Assembly (NCBI RefSeq): GCF_002119685.1
Contig: NZ_CP021108.1
Span: 3,782,001-3,846,000, forward strand
Direction: 5' to 3'
DNA length: 64,000 nt
From: Bordetella genomosp. 8
Lineage (GTDB): Bacteria; Pseudomonadota; Gammaproteobacteria; Burkholderiales; Burkholderiaceae_B
In this document: in pieces, positions 47,101-54,592 of the stretch
Position numbering within the stretch: the first letter of the stretch is position 1
Layout: each line of letters begins with the position of its first letter
Made by a program: the position numbers and the translations under genes
Notes under the pieces: generated by a model
The model's database searches: none
Seen by the model: the letters and a program-made list of their open reading frames with translations, nothing else
What the model was told of the DNA's origin: nothing

Positions 47101-49366
47101 GCTCGTCGTAGCGCCAGTAGTATTGGCGCTCTTCGCGATACAACCGCATCTGCGCCTGCGCCAGCGGCTGGACCTTGCCGTTGGCGTCCACGCGTATAGC
47201 CTCGAAGCCCGCAGGCGTATTTTCCGCCGCCACATCGCCGTCGAAGAGCGGACGCACGGCGATCAGCACGGGCGCGGGCCAGATGGAGCGCGTGATCGAG
47301 CGGACGACAGGCCGCCCGCCCGACTCCAGCAGACTGGCCGACACCCGCACCTGCAGCGGGGAATTGGCTTTCTGGCCCGAGAGATCGACGTCGATCGCGC
47401 CCTTGCCCTCATCGTCCAGCTGCGATTCCGGCAGCTCTTCGTAGTGCCGCAGCTTGTCGTCGGCCACGTCGCCGAAGATGAAGCCCGGCCATTGGGCCGC
47501 CAGGGCATAACGGTCCCGGCGCACGGTGAAATTCGCGAGCAGGCGATTGCCGGCGGCCGGCGCGCCGTACAGATAATCGCCCTGCACATCCACATGCAGC
47601 GACTCTCCGGCCGGCAGCGCGCCGTCCGGCGCGGTCAAGACCAGCTTCATGCGTTCCGGCAGGAATTCCTCGACATGGAATGCCCACGTCGCATCCGCGT
47701 TGCGCGCGCCAGGGTCCACGCGCATTTCCAGCAGCCACGTGCCGGTCTGAGCGTCGGCCGGCAATTCGATGGCATGCTGGATATAGCCCTGCACCGATGG
47801 ATCGGGGCGCCAGAGCGCCGTCTGCACCACCCGGCCGTCCGGGCGCTTCAGCGTGGCGGTCAATGGCGCGGCCTTCGGCATGCGCCCGTCGGCGTCCCGC
47901 GCCAATACCGAGACCTGCAGCGTTTCACCCGGACGATACAGGTCCCGGCCGGCGTACACGAACAAGCTGTTTTCCACGGAAGGCAGCCCGCCGATATCGA
48001 ACTCCGACAGGTCGAGCGCGGGCTCGGCCAGCGACAATACTGTCATCTCCTTGCCGCGCGTCGCGCGCAGCACGCTGGCGCGCGCATAATCCCCATCGAA
48101 GCGCACATGCCCCTGGGCATCGGCATTCGCCTTGGCCAGCACCTTGCCGGCGCCATCGATCAACTCGACGGTATCGTTCGAGATGGGTTCGCCCGATCGC
48201 AGCGATACCGAAAACGCTTCAATGCGGTCCGCGTAGCGACGCGCATGCAGGCCGATGTCGCTGACGTAGAAATAGGTGGTCTGGTATTCGCCGCGGAACC
48301 GTCCCGGTTCGCTCATCACCGCCACATAAATGCCGGCCTCCTGCAGTTCCTTGATGTTCTCGACCGGCAGGAAGGTCACGTGACGTCGATTGGGCTTGTC
48401 ATCGGTCAGGAAGCGGCCCTGGTACACGCTGGATGCAATGGTGTTCAGGCGATCCAGGTCCCAGCTACTGACGGCACCCTTCATGGATACGGAATTGTTG
48501 TAGCCCCCATCCTGGTCGTCGTCATCCGCCTGATCGCCATCGCCACGGCGGCTGCCCAGCAGGATGTCGAAGAAGGCGGGCACATGTTCGGGCGCGATAC
48601 GCAGGAACTGCACGTCGACTTCCGGCATGTTCACCGTGGCGACGGGCAAGCCGCCGTTCTGCCCCGCCGGCAGCACGACGCCCCGGCTGGCGAAGTAGAA
48701 GGCCGGCGGCATCGCGTCCGTGTCCAGTTGACAATGCGCGCTCTGCCCCAGGGTGGCGCCGTCGGCGGCGGGCAGTTCGGCCGCCAGTTTGACGGTGTAG
48801 CGACGCTGCGGCTGGACGTAGGGAAAGTAGACGACGCGCGGGTTATCGCCCACGACCCAGCTGCCCTGCACCGGCTTGCCGGATACGCTGCTGTCGCCCT
48901 TCTCGATGGCGCGGGACGGCGCCGACGCGCCTTTCGCCGCACTATCGTCGGACGACTGGTCCGCGGATGGCGCGGCGCCGCTGTCGATCACCTGCAGGTA
49001 TCGGCCCAGGTCTTTCTTGCGGTCGACAGGCTGGGTGAGTGTGATGGATAGCGCCAGGCTGCCCTGGTACTGGCGGGCGCCGCAATTCAAGCCGGCAAAG
49101 GGATCGGCGCCAACCGTCGCGGTGGCGGGAGCCTGGGAGCTGGCGGTATTGCTGGCGGTATTGCTTGCGGGGCCGGCATTTCCGGCGGGTGCCGATCCGC
49201 CTGCGGTCGAACCGGCGGCGGCGCTTGCGCCCGCCTGGGCGGCGCTGTCAGGGGGCGGCGCACTCCCTGTAGAGAAATGATGAACCAGCCATACGGCGGC
49301 CAGAATAATGACGACGGCCACAATGGCCACGCCCGCCATACGGCGGGCGCGCGTGCGCTGCTCCAC
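44114..49366 (-). CDS. Bacterial alpha-2-macroglobulin (YfhM-like) with thioester motif
   Basis: A 1750-residue periplasmic protease-trapping protein. An N-terminal membrane helix (about 11-28) and a low-complexity Ala/Ser/Gly/Pro/Thr linker (about 32-88) are followed by macroglobulin-like (MG) domains, the bait region, and the thioester domain with YPYGCTEQTISAAMPWL. The thioester residues are C1251 and Q1254, so the inhibitor should be able to bond covalently to attacking proteases. E. coli YfhM is instead a lipoprotein; here no lipobox Cys is visible. The GTG at 49366 is the probable start. Coupled to pbpC by a 4-bp overlap. Confidence 0.92.
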   Translation of the reverse strand: MEQRTRARRMAGVAIVAVVIILAAVWLVHHFSTGSAPPPDSAAQAGASAAAGSTAGGSAPAGNAGPASNTASNTASSQAPATATVGADPFAGLNCGARQYQGSLALSITLTQPVDRKKDLGRYLQVIDSGAAPSADQSSDDSAAKGASAPSRAIEKGDSSVSGKPVQGSWVVGDNPRVVYFPYVQPQRRYTVKLAAELPAADGATLGQSAHCQLDTDAMPPAFYFASRGVVLPAGQNGGLPVATVNMPEVDVQFLRIAPEHVPAFFDILLGSRRGDGDQADDDDQDGGYNNSVSMKGAVSSWDLDRLNTIASSVYQGRFLTDDKPNRRHVTFLPVENIKELQEAGIYVAVMSEPGRFRGEYQTTYFYVSDIGLHARRYADRIEAFSVSLRSGEPISNDTVELIDGAGKVLAKANADAQGHVRFDGDYARASVLRATRGKEMTVLSLAEPALDLSEFDIGGLPSVENSLFVYAGRDLYRPGETLQVSVLARDADGRMPKAAPLTATLKRPDGRVVQTALWRPDPSVQGYIQHAIELPADAQTGTWLLEMRVDPGARNADATWAFHVEEFLPERMKLVLTAPDGALPAGESLHVDVQGDYLYGAPAAGNRLLANFTVRRDRYALAAQWPGFIFGDVADDKLRHYEELPESQLDDEGKGAIDVDLSGQKANSPLQVRVSASLLESGGRPVVRSITRSIWPAPVLIAVRPLFDGDVAAENTPAGFEAIRVDANGKVQPLAQAQMRLYREERQYYWRYDEQRGWNSGYTETEELADSRLLSLAGRETFNVPVGYGRYRLEITDPDTGQTLRYRFYAGWGAQGDEAAGNRPDRVRMKMEGLPAKPGDTVKLTLTPPHDGHALITVEGDRMLWSKWVDAKATGTEVDIPVDPSWKRHDLYVGAVVFRPGSQGDRVTPARAVGLAPLPLDTSARKLNVSLQAPAKVRPETRATVRVKVDGASNTQATVTLSAVDVGILNIDNYATPDPYGFFFGKHRYAPDLLDMYGKLIEKMDGTKGRLKWGGDAAMRGDSRNLPKKVKLVDLFSGPVKLDAKGEAEIPLDIPDFNGTLRLMAVAFTGDTYGNSDAEMIVAAPVVAELSTPRFITPGDQAAIALDVTNLTGRTQTFAVTLQALDPLAIADGQPRNVTLKNKQRTTLRYTATTTGSYGLGLMRLSVSSQGGADAVNIVRESVLQIEPAQAPERQVRRLRLMPGETVRPDPAWVAGYYPDSATVSLTVSDRPPFNVERIVANLLTYPYGCTEQTISAAMPWLLMDADTARTYGVKDFSPAARQDRVDRALQRLSGMRGSSGAYSLWGGPSGSRDVWLTAYAVGFLQDVRERGFSVPDATLDRSRNWLLQQVQQAPSGFGTWSAVLRAAVQSGRIPADAQSVLRDDHRRFAGLAAASLVLARDGKAPLATVRQLFDNYQVRARSPLPLVQLAAAFKLMGDADRERAALDAAMSRPYGVGTAFGGVDEWMGDYGSAVRDLALSYALMQQYDLRHERREVLLTDLAARLNGRSYFSTQEGMALLLAARASGVASSGSWEATLSRGTERTVLQGADDRTIPLAAADLATMQLANSGSRPVFAEFDIQGSATQPPAPRANVIRLQRKWYRPDGTPWDGGVLRTGDMLVAWIRADAGRAIPDALVTDRVPAGLEVENLNLSQNPDMNDWTIARHRVADALSDPRVKHTEFRDDRYVAAVALGQGPVDIFYLLRVVTPGKYAVPSIVAEDMYRPEVRGVGESWGNIEIRDRGAAGP

Positions 49367-49455
49367 GATACCCCTCTCCCAAGTGTCGACTACGTGCCGG
49401 GGCGCCGTTTATGCCACGGTCGGCCGCCGGTCTGGCACTGCTTATTGATTTATCA

Positions 49456-49472
49456 GCCCGGACCTGCCGGGC
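49456..49472 (-). terminator. Stem-loop just downstream of clpS
   Basis: A 6-bp stem (arms 49456-49461 and 49467-49472, GCCCGG/CCGGGC) with loop ACCTG begins 8 bp after the clpS stop. On the minus strand it is followed by TGATAAAT rather than a T-run, so any termination is probably partial, leaving some readthrough into the alpha-2-macroglobulin gene. Confidence 0.35.
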
Positions 49473-49479
49473 ACTTCAC

Positions 49480-49794
49480 TCAAAGAGGCTCCATCACGCA
49501 TTGCAAGGGGTGCTGCTTGGCACGCGCATATTGGGCTACCTGGGCCACGCGGGTGGCGGCGATATCGCGGGGGTATACACCGCAGACGCCGCGACCTTCG
49601 TTATGGACCTGCAGCATGATGCGGGTCGCTTCTTCCTCGCTTTTGCCGAAAAACTTCTGCAGGACGCCGACGACGAATTCCATCGGCGTGTAGTCATCAT
49701 TGAGCAATACCACCTGGTACATGGGGGGCGGCGCCGTACGCGCGCTCTCTTTCTCCACGACCAGATCATGCTGAGTATCCGTACTTGTGCTCAT
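49480..49794 (-). CDS. clpS: ClpS adaptor protein
   Basis: A 104-residue adaptor that delivers N-degron substrates to ClpA. The core [43 protein letters not shown] shows the conserved Asp-Asp and Met that form the N-end-residue pocket and the His-Asn that contact ClpA. The ATG at 49794 ([17 protein letters not shown]) gives the usual length for Bordetella relatives; an open frame extends upstream to 49905 but crosses the promoter region. It is divergent from a cold-shock gene. Its partner clpA begins at 41797. Confidence 0.95.
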   Translation of the reverse strand: MSTSTDTQHDLVVEKESARTAPPPMYQVVLLNDDYTPMEFVVGVLQKFFGKSEEEATRIMLQVHNEGRGVCGVYPRDIAATRVAQVAQYARAKQHPLQCVMEPL

Positions 49795-49878
49795 AGCGGC
49801 GGCTATTTTATTTAACGGTAGAAATGCCGGTATCGAAAACCGGGTATTTTTACATGTCGAAATGCGTAGTTTCCATAC

Positions 49879-49908
49879 TTGACGTGCTAAAGAAAAGCAG
49901 CGCATTAT
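49879..49908 (+). promoter_or_regulatory. Candidate promoter of the second cold-shock gene
   Basis: TTGACG (49879-49884) is 18 bp from CATTAT (49903-49908). The predicted leader to the ATG at 50016 would be about 100 nt, again long as in cold-inducible csp genes. The region also contains the divergent clpS upstream sequence. Confidence 0.4.
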
Positions 49909-50015
49909 CCGAGGATTCTAAGTGCTTTCAACTGTTTGTTAGCCTTGGAAAAAGGGGGGGAGACGGCCCTGCCGGGGAGCCCTTCTGTCAACATATGATT
50001 CAAGAGGCAGTCCGC

Positions 50016-50261
50016 ATGTCTGATACGACCGCAACCGCTGTCCAAGGGGACAACCCAAAATCCACGGGTACCGTGAAGTGGTTCAACGACGCCAAGGGAT
50101 TCGGTTTCATCACTCCCGACGACGGCGGTGAAGACTTGTTCGCGCACTTCTCGTCCATCCAGATGAATGGGTTCAAGACCCTGAAAGAGGGCCAAAAGGT
50201 GGCATTCGAGATCATCCAGGGACCCAAGGGCAAGCAGGCCTTGAACATTACCGCGGCCTGA
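50016..50261 (+). CDS. Cold-shock domain protein, CspA/CspD-like
   Basis: An 81-residue cold-shock domain protein with a 16-residue hydrophilic N-terminal extension ([18 protein letters not shown]) before the core [22 protein letters not shown]-1 is KGFGFI and RNP-2 is LFAHF, with Ala in place of the usual Val. It binds single-stranded nucleic acid. The divergent clpS-csp arrangement is like E. coli clpS-cspD, so it may be a stationary-phase (CspD-type) protein; this is inferred from position only. It ends in a strong terminator. Confidence 0.92.
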   Translation: MSDTTATAVQGDNPKSTGTVKWFNDAKGFGFITPDDGGEDLFAHFSSIQMNGFKTLKEGQKVAFEIIQGPKGKQALNITAA

Positions 50262-50303
50262 GCGATCAGTCGTGGGCTTGTAGGCGTCTTCGAGTACCAT
50301 ACG

Positions 50304-50334
50304 AAGGCGGGGCGGCTGACGCCCCGCCTTTTTT
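50304..50334 (+). terminator. Intrinsic terminator of the second cold-shock gene
   Basis: An 11-bp perfect stem (arms 50304-50314 and 50320-50330, arm AAGGCGGGGCG) with loop GCTGA is followed by TTTTTT (50329-50334). Confidence 0.92.
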
Positions 50335-50395
50335 GCGTACTCCTTTCGTAGCCATCATGCATAACGGTGCTGTCTTGCTGCAAGCAAAATACCAA

Positions 50396-50863
50396 ATGAA
50401 GGGGCGTCAGGCCGCCCTCGCCGCCTTCCTCGCCATCGCCGCGCTGGTCTCCAGCGCCCTCCCAGGCCCGGCCTGGGCCCAGCAGTTCTCCGAAGCGCAA
50501 CCGGTACTTCCCAAGACCCAGCTGTCGGCGGGCATACACGTTATCCAAGCCGAGGTCGCCAACACCGACGAGACCCGCGAACGGGGACTGATGTTCCGCA
50601 AGCAGCTCGAGGGCAATGACGGCATGCTGTTCGTGTTCGAGCGGCCTGACCGGCAATGCTTCTGGATGCACAACACGCCCCTGCCCCTGTCCATCGCTTT
50701 CATCGCCGATGATGGCACCATCGCCAATATCGAGGACATGGCACCCGAAACCGACGATACCCATTGTTCCCGGAAACCGGTCCGCTATGCCTTGGAAATG
50801 GCGCAAGGTTGGTTTGCCAGCCATGGAATCAGTACCGGACAGAAAATCGATGGCCTGCCTTAA
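50396..50863 (+). CDS. Exported DUF192 family protein
   Basis: A 155-residue protein of the DUF192 family, whose function is not established. The preferred ATG at 50396 gives a classical signal peptide MKGRQAALAAFLAIAALVSSALPGPAWA with cleavage before QQ. The mature domain contains the family features IQAEVANTDETRERGLMFRKQLEGNDGMLFVF, FWMHNTPLPLSIAFIADDGTI and EDMAPETDDTHCS. An ATG at 50357 would add 13 residues, but no good ribosome site is seen before either. It converges on the thiolase gene past a bidirectional terminator. Confidence 0.8.
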   Translation: MKGRQAALAAFLAIAALVSSALPGPAWAQQFSEAQPVLPKTQLSAGIHVIQAEVANTDETRERGLMFRKQLEGNDGMLFVFERPDRQCFWMHNTPLPLSIAFIADDGTIANIEDMAPETDDTHCSRKPVRYALEMAQGWFASHGISTGQKIDGLP

Positions 50864-50886
50864 ATGTACCGAGAAGAATACATAAT

Positions 50887-50917
50887 AAAAAAGCGAGCAG
50901 CCATTGCTCGCTTTTTT
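50887..50917. terminator. Bidirectional intrinsic terminator
   Basis: A 13-bp perfect stem (arms 50887-50899 and 50905-50917, arm AAAAAAGCGAGCA) with loop GCCAT. It has T-runs on both strands, so it should stop the DUF192 transcript and the converging thiolase transcript. Confidence 0.9.
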
Positions 50918-50971
50918 TCTGCCGATAATCGGGCTTGGTCGGCCCGATAATACCGGCGGAATCGAAAAGCG

Positions 50972-50988
50972 GGCGGGTAAAACCCGCC
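50972..50988 (-). terminator. Stem-loop terminator after the thiolase gene
   Basis: A 7-bp stem (arms 50972-50978 and 50982-50988, GGCGGGT/ACCCGCC) lies 12 bp after the thiolase stop. On the minus strand it is followed by CCGCTTTTCG, with a short T-run. A further 7-bp stem-loop (arms 50928-50934 and 50942-50948) lies just beyond. Confidence 0.6.
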
Positions 50989-50999
50989 GGCCGCCCTTT

Positions 51000-52205
51000 T
51001 TACACCCGTTCCAGGATCACCGCGATACCCTGACCGACGCCGATGCACATGGTGCAGAGGGCGTAGCGGCCACCGGTGCGGGCCAGCTGGTTGATGGCCG
51101 TGGTAGCCAGGCGGGCACCGCTGGCGCCCAGCGGATGGCCCAGGGCGATTGCGCCACCATTCGGATTCACCCGGGGATCGCTATCGCCGATGCCCAGTTC
51201 GCGCAGCACCGCCAGCCCCTGGGCAGCGAAGGCCTCGTTCAGTTCGATCACGTCCATCTGGTCCAGCTTCAGCCCCGTCAGGGCGAGGACCTTGCGGGTG
51301 GCGGGGACCGGACCGATCCCCATGATACGGGGCGGCACGCCGGCCGTGGCCATCCCGACGACCCGGGCGCGCGGCGTCAGGCCGTGGCGGCGCAGCGCGC
51401 CTTCACCCGCCAGCAGAAGCGCCGCCGCGCCGTCATTGACGCCTGAGGCGTTGCCCGCCGTCACGGTGCCGCCTTCCCGGACCACGCCCTTGAGGCGAGC
51501 CAGGGCTTCCATGCTGGTTTCGCGCGGATGCTCGTCCTTGCCGACCGGGATAGGGTCGCCCTTCTTCTGGGCAACCGAAACAGGCGTCAGCTCGGCGTCG
51601 AAGTAGCCGGCCTGCTGTGCCTTCACGGCCTTTTCCTGGCTCGCCAGGGCAAAACGATCCTGATCTTCGCGGCCGATCTTGAATTCGGTGGCGACGTTCT
51701 CCGCCGTTTCGGGCATGGAATCGACACCGTATTGAGCCTTCATCAGCTTGTTGACGAAGCGCCAGCCTATGGTGGTGTCGTAGATCGCGGCATTGCGCGA
51801 GAACGCGCTCTCTGCCTTGCCCATGACGAACGGCGCGCGGCTCATGCTTTCGACCCCGCCCGCCAGCATCAGACCGGCCTCGCCGGCACGGATCGCGCGC
51901 GCGGCGCTACCGAGGGCGTCCAGCCCCGATCCGCACAGGCGGTTGACCGTGGCGCCCGGCACCTCGACCGGCAGGCCCGCCAACAGCAGCCCCATGCGGG
52001 CCACGTTGCGGTTGTCCTCGCCCGCCTGGTTGGCGCAGCCGAAGATGACGTCGTCGAGTTCCTGCCATTGCACGCCCGGATTGCGCGCCATCAAGGCCTT
52101 GATGGGTACGGCGGCCAGATCGTCCGCTCGCACGGAAGACAACGCGCCACCGTAGCGACCGAAGGGGGTGCGGATGGCATCACAGATAAAGGCTTGCTCG
52201 GTCAT
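51000..52205 (-). CDS. pcaF: Acetyl-CoA acyltransferase, probably 3-oxoadipyl-CoA thiolase
   Basis: A 401-residue type II thiolase. The acylated cysteine is C91 in NRLCGSGLDALGSA, the active-site His-containing NEAFAAQG motif follows, and the C-terminal Cys motif is TMCIGVGQGIAVI with GHPLGASGARL before it. The N-terminus MTEQAFICDAIRTPFGRYGGALSSVRADDLAAVPIKALM and length are those of 3-oxoadipyl-CoA thiolases (PcaF/PaaJ), the last step of the beta-ketoadipate pathway, which yields succinyl-CoA and acetyl-CoA. The ATG at 52205 is preceded by open frame. No other aromatic catabolism genes are adjacent, so the substrate is inferred from sequence pattern alone; a general acetyl-CoA acetyltransferase remains possible. 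Confidence 0.7.
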   Translation of the reverse strand: MTEQAFICDAIRTPFGRYGGALSSVRADDLAAVPIKALMARNPGVQWQELDDVIFGCANQAGEDNRNVARMGLLLAGLPVEVPGATVNRLCGSGLDALGSAARAIRAGEAGLMLAGGVESMSRAPFVMGKAESAFSRNAAIYDTTIGWRFVNKLMKAQYGVDSMPETAENVATEFKIGREDQDRFALASQEKAVKAQQAGYFDAELTPVSVAQKKGDPIPVGKDEHPRETSMEALARLKGVVREGGTVTAGNASGVNDGAAALLLAGEGALRRHGLTPRARVVGMATAGVPPRIMGIGPVPATRKVLALTGLKLDQMDVIELNEAFAAQGLAVLRELGIGDSDPRVNPNGGAIALGHPLGASGARLATTAINQLARTGGRYALCTMCIGVGQGIAVILERV

Positions 52206-52299
52206 GTCTCGCTCTCTGGAAGTTAGAAGCGAAATGGTAGCCCAGGCGCCTGAGGCGACCGGGAACCATGCGGCGGGATGTCCATGCCATGGACGGCGT

Positions 52300-53718
52300 C
52301 TAAGGGCTGGACGAACCGGTCGGCGCGGAGGCCTGCTGGGCGGCCCGGCCCGCCTCCACGATGGCCTGGCGGCGGAAACGTCCGGCAGCCAGGTGATAGA
52401 AGGCATGCGGGCAGAATTGCCGCGACACCAGCGAACCCGTCAGGGAACCCAGAAGCAGCCAGAACAGCATGGGCTGGCTGCCCGTCATTTCCATCACCAC
52501 GACGCTGGCGGTGAGCGGCGCCTGCGTGGCGGCGGCCAGGAAAGCCGCCATCGAGATGAGCACCAGCACACGCTGGTCGACGGCGCCGTCCATCAGGCGC
52601 CAGATCGATTCGCCCATTCCGGCGCCCACGGTGAGCGCCGGCGTGAAGATGCCGCCTGGGATCCCGGCCCAGTATGACGCCAGCGTTGCCGCCACCTTGG
52701 CGATTCCGAAACCATGCTGCTCCAGTTCGTGCCCGGCGAGCAATTGCGCGGCGGCCCCGTAGCCCGTGCCATAGGTCGCTCCGCCCATGAGAGCGCCCAG
52801 CGCGGCCACCCCCAGACCCAGCACGAAGGCTGTCACGACGGGATGCGCCCGCACGGCCGCGCGCCATCTGGCGGGGACCAGGACAGTGGGACCCTTGCCC
52901 AGCAGCCGGCCGAATATGCCGCCGACGATGCCATTGACCACACCGCATGCCAACACCCAACCCACCATGTTGGCGACGGTGCTGCCGGTGAACACGCCAA
53001 AATAGGGATTGTTCCCGGACAGCGCGACCACGATGAAGCCCGAGGCCAGCACGCCGATCAACACCACCCGCTGCCAACGCAGCGCGGTGCCTCGGCCCAA
53101 TTCCTCGATCGCGAAAATCACGCCAGCCAGGGGCGCATTGAATGCCGCCGCCAGTCCGCCGGCGGCGCCGGCCGCGATCAGTTCGTTATTGTGGAAGCCG
53201 CGCAGAGGCAAGCGTCGGTTCTTCCAGAAGCGGCCCCAGGCCAGCATCAGCGCGGCCCCCACTTGCACCGATGGCCCCTCTCGGCCGATGGAAGCGCCGG
53301 CGAGCAGCCCGAGGAACGTCAGGGGAATCTTCCAGACGGTCTGCTTTATCGACACCAGGCTGTACTGGCTGGGGCCCGCCGGCAAGGACAGCGCGCCTAT
53401 CACCTGCGGGATGCCGCTGCCCGAGGCATTGGGCGCCAGGCGCAAGGTCAGCCAGCGTATCGCCGCCAGCCCGAAGGGCAAGAGGATGAAAGCCAGCCAG
53501 CCGGACCGTTCGATCCAGGCCGCGTTCCAGCGCAAGGCGAGGTCGGCCATCTGGGCAAAGCCCAGCGATACCAGGGCCACCAGCGCGGCCCCGCCCAGCA
53601 GCAATCCCATTTCCACCGACTTGCGTGAAAGACGGAGGACCTGATGCATCTTGCGGCGCATGACGCGCCGAAAACGCGCGTACATGCCCCGCAGGCGGGA
53701 AGGCGAAGATTCGGACAT
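52300..53718 (-). CDS. CLC family chloride channel or H+/Cl- antiporter
   Basis: A 472-residue membrane protein with about ten or more helices. Chloride-selectivity motifs are intact: GSGIPQV (100-106), GREGPSVQV with the gating Glu E147 (145-153) and GIPGGIFTPALTVGAG. E205/E206 in FAIEELG correspond to the internal proton glutamate of ClC-ec1, so proton-coupled exchange is plausible. Such antiporters help acid resistance and ion balance. The ATG at 53718 gives MSESSPSRLRG; an earlier in-frame TTG is unlikely. Monocistronic as far as can be seen. Confidence 0.93.
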   Translation of the reverse strand: MSESSPSRLRGMYARFRRVMRRKMHQVLRLSRKSVEMGLLLGGAALVALVSLGFAQMADLALRWNAAWIERSGWLAFILLPFGLAAIRWLTLRLAPNASGSGIPQVIGALSLPAGPSQYSLVSIKQTVWKIPLTFLGLLAGASIGREGPSVQVGAALMLAWGRFWKNRRLPLRGFHNNELIAAGAAGGLAAAFNAPLAGVIFAIEELGRGTALRWQRVVLIGVLASGFIVVALSGNNPYFGVFTGSTVANMVGWVLACGVVNGIVGGIFGRLLGKGPTVLVPARWRAAVRAHPVVTAFVLGLGVAALGALMGGATYGTGYGAAAQLLAGHELEQHGFGIAKVAATLASYWAGIPGGIFTPALTVGAGMGESIWRLMDGAVDQRVLVLISMAAFLAAATQAPLTASVVVMEMTGSQPMLFWLLLGSLTGSLVSRQFCPHAFYHLAAGRFRRQAIVEAGRAAQQASAPTGSSSP

Positions 53719-53821
53719 CAAAGAGACGGGCGTGGGCGGGACAAGGGCGTAACCATACCACCATCCCGGTCGGCACCCGGTCGCGTCGGTTCACCTTTTC
53801 CTACACAGATTCAACTCCCAC

Positions 53822-53850
53822 CAAAAAAAAACCGCTGCGGCAGGCAGCGG
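53822..53850 (-). terminator. Intrinsic terminator of sodB
   Basis: A 7-bp stem (arms 53832-53838 and 53844-53850, CCGCTGC/GCAGCGG) with loop GGCAG lies 21 bp after the sodB stop. On the minus strand the complement of the A-run at 53823-53831 gives nine T. Confidence 0.9.
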
Positions 53851-53871
53851 CTTTTCCGGTCACCGGGCAAT

Positions 53872-54450
53872 TCAGCCCAGGTTCTTGGCGGCAAAGTCCC
53901 AATTCACCAGATTCCAGAAATTCTCCAGGTACTTGGGACGGGCGTTGCGGTAGTCGATGTAGTAGGCGTGTTCCCACACGTCACAGGTCAGCAGGGGCTT
54001 GTCCGCGGTGGTCAGCGGCGTGGCGGCGTTGCTGGTGTTGACGATATCCACCGAGCCGTCCGCCTTCTTCACGAGCCAGGTCCAGCCCGAACCGAAGTTG
54101 CCGGCGGCCGACTTGTTGAATGCTTCCTTGAACGCATCGAAGCTGCCCCATTTGGCATTGATGGCGTCCGCCAGCTTGCCGCTGGGCGCGCCGCCGCCTT
54201 GGGGCTTCAGCGAGTTCCAGTAGAAGGTGTGGTTCCAGACCTGGGCGGCGTTGTTGAAGATCCCGCCCGAGGACTTCTTGACGATTTCTTCCAGCGGCGC
54301 GTTTTCGAATTCCGTGCCGGGGATGAGGTTGTTCAGGTTCGTGACGTAGGTCTGATGGTGCTTGCCGTAGTGGAACTCCAGCGTTTCCTTGGAGATGTGC
54401 GGTTGCAGGGCATCCATCGGGTACGGCAGGGGGGGAAGCGTGTGCGCCAT
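53872..54450 (-). CDS. sodB: Superoxide dismutase [Fe]
   Basis: A 192-residue cytoplasmic Fe/Mn-type superoxide dismutase. The four metal ligands are present: H27, H74, D157 and H161. The N-terminal active-site glutamine Q70 in [14 protein letters not shown] is the iron-type signature (MnSOD usually has Gly there and Gln later). Motif [11 protein letters not shown] is complete. The ATG at 54450 gives [26 protein letters not shown] is a good ribosome site. A TACAAT box (complement of 54492-54497) is a candidate -10, but no -35 is clear. It lies downstream of xseA on the same strand with a 142-bp gap. Confidence 0.97.
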   Translation of the reverse strand: MAHTLPPLPYPMDALQPHISKETLEFHYGKHHQTYVTNLNNLIPGTEFENAPLEEIVKKSSGGIFNNAAQVWNHTFYWNSLKPQGGGAPSGKLADAINAKWGSFDAFKEAFNKSAAGNFGSGWTWLVKKADGSVDIVNTSNAATPLTTADKPLLTCDVWEHAYYIDYRNARPKYLENFWNLVNWDFAAKNLG

Positions 54451-54592
54451 ATTCGGGTTCCTTCTTCGTTGAGAGCACGATCGAGCCAATGATTGTATCG
54501 GCACTTTCCTCACTGGCGCATTAACCCGGGTGAATCGGCGGGTTAATGGCCGATGCCGCGGCGCCGCATCGCGCCGGCCAGCAAGGCGATGC

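Noticed and set aside
44321..49051. Two long plus-strand frames of 748 and 796 codons opposite the alpha-2-macroglobulin gene
   Set aside because: Both are antisense to a well-supported 1750-residue protein and have shadow-type composition.
49795..49905. A longer clpS reading frame beginning at 49905
   Set aside because: It would extend through the promoter region shared with the divergent cold-shock gene; the ATG at 49794 gives the normal length.
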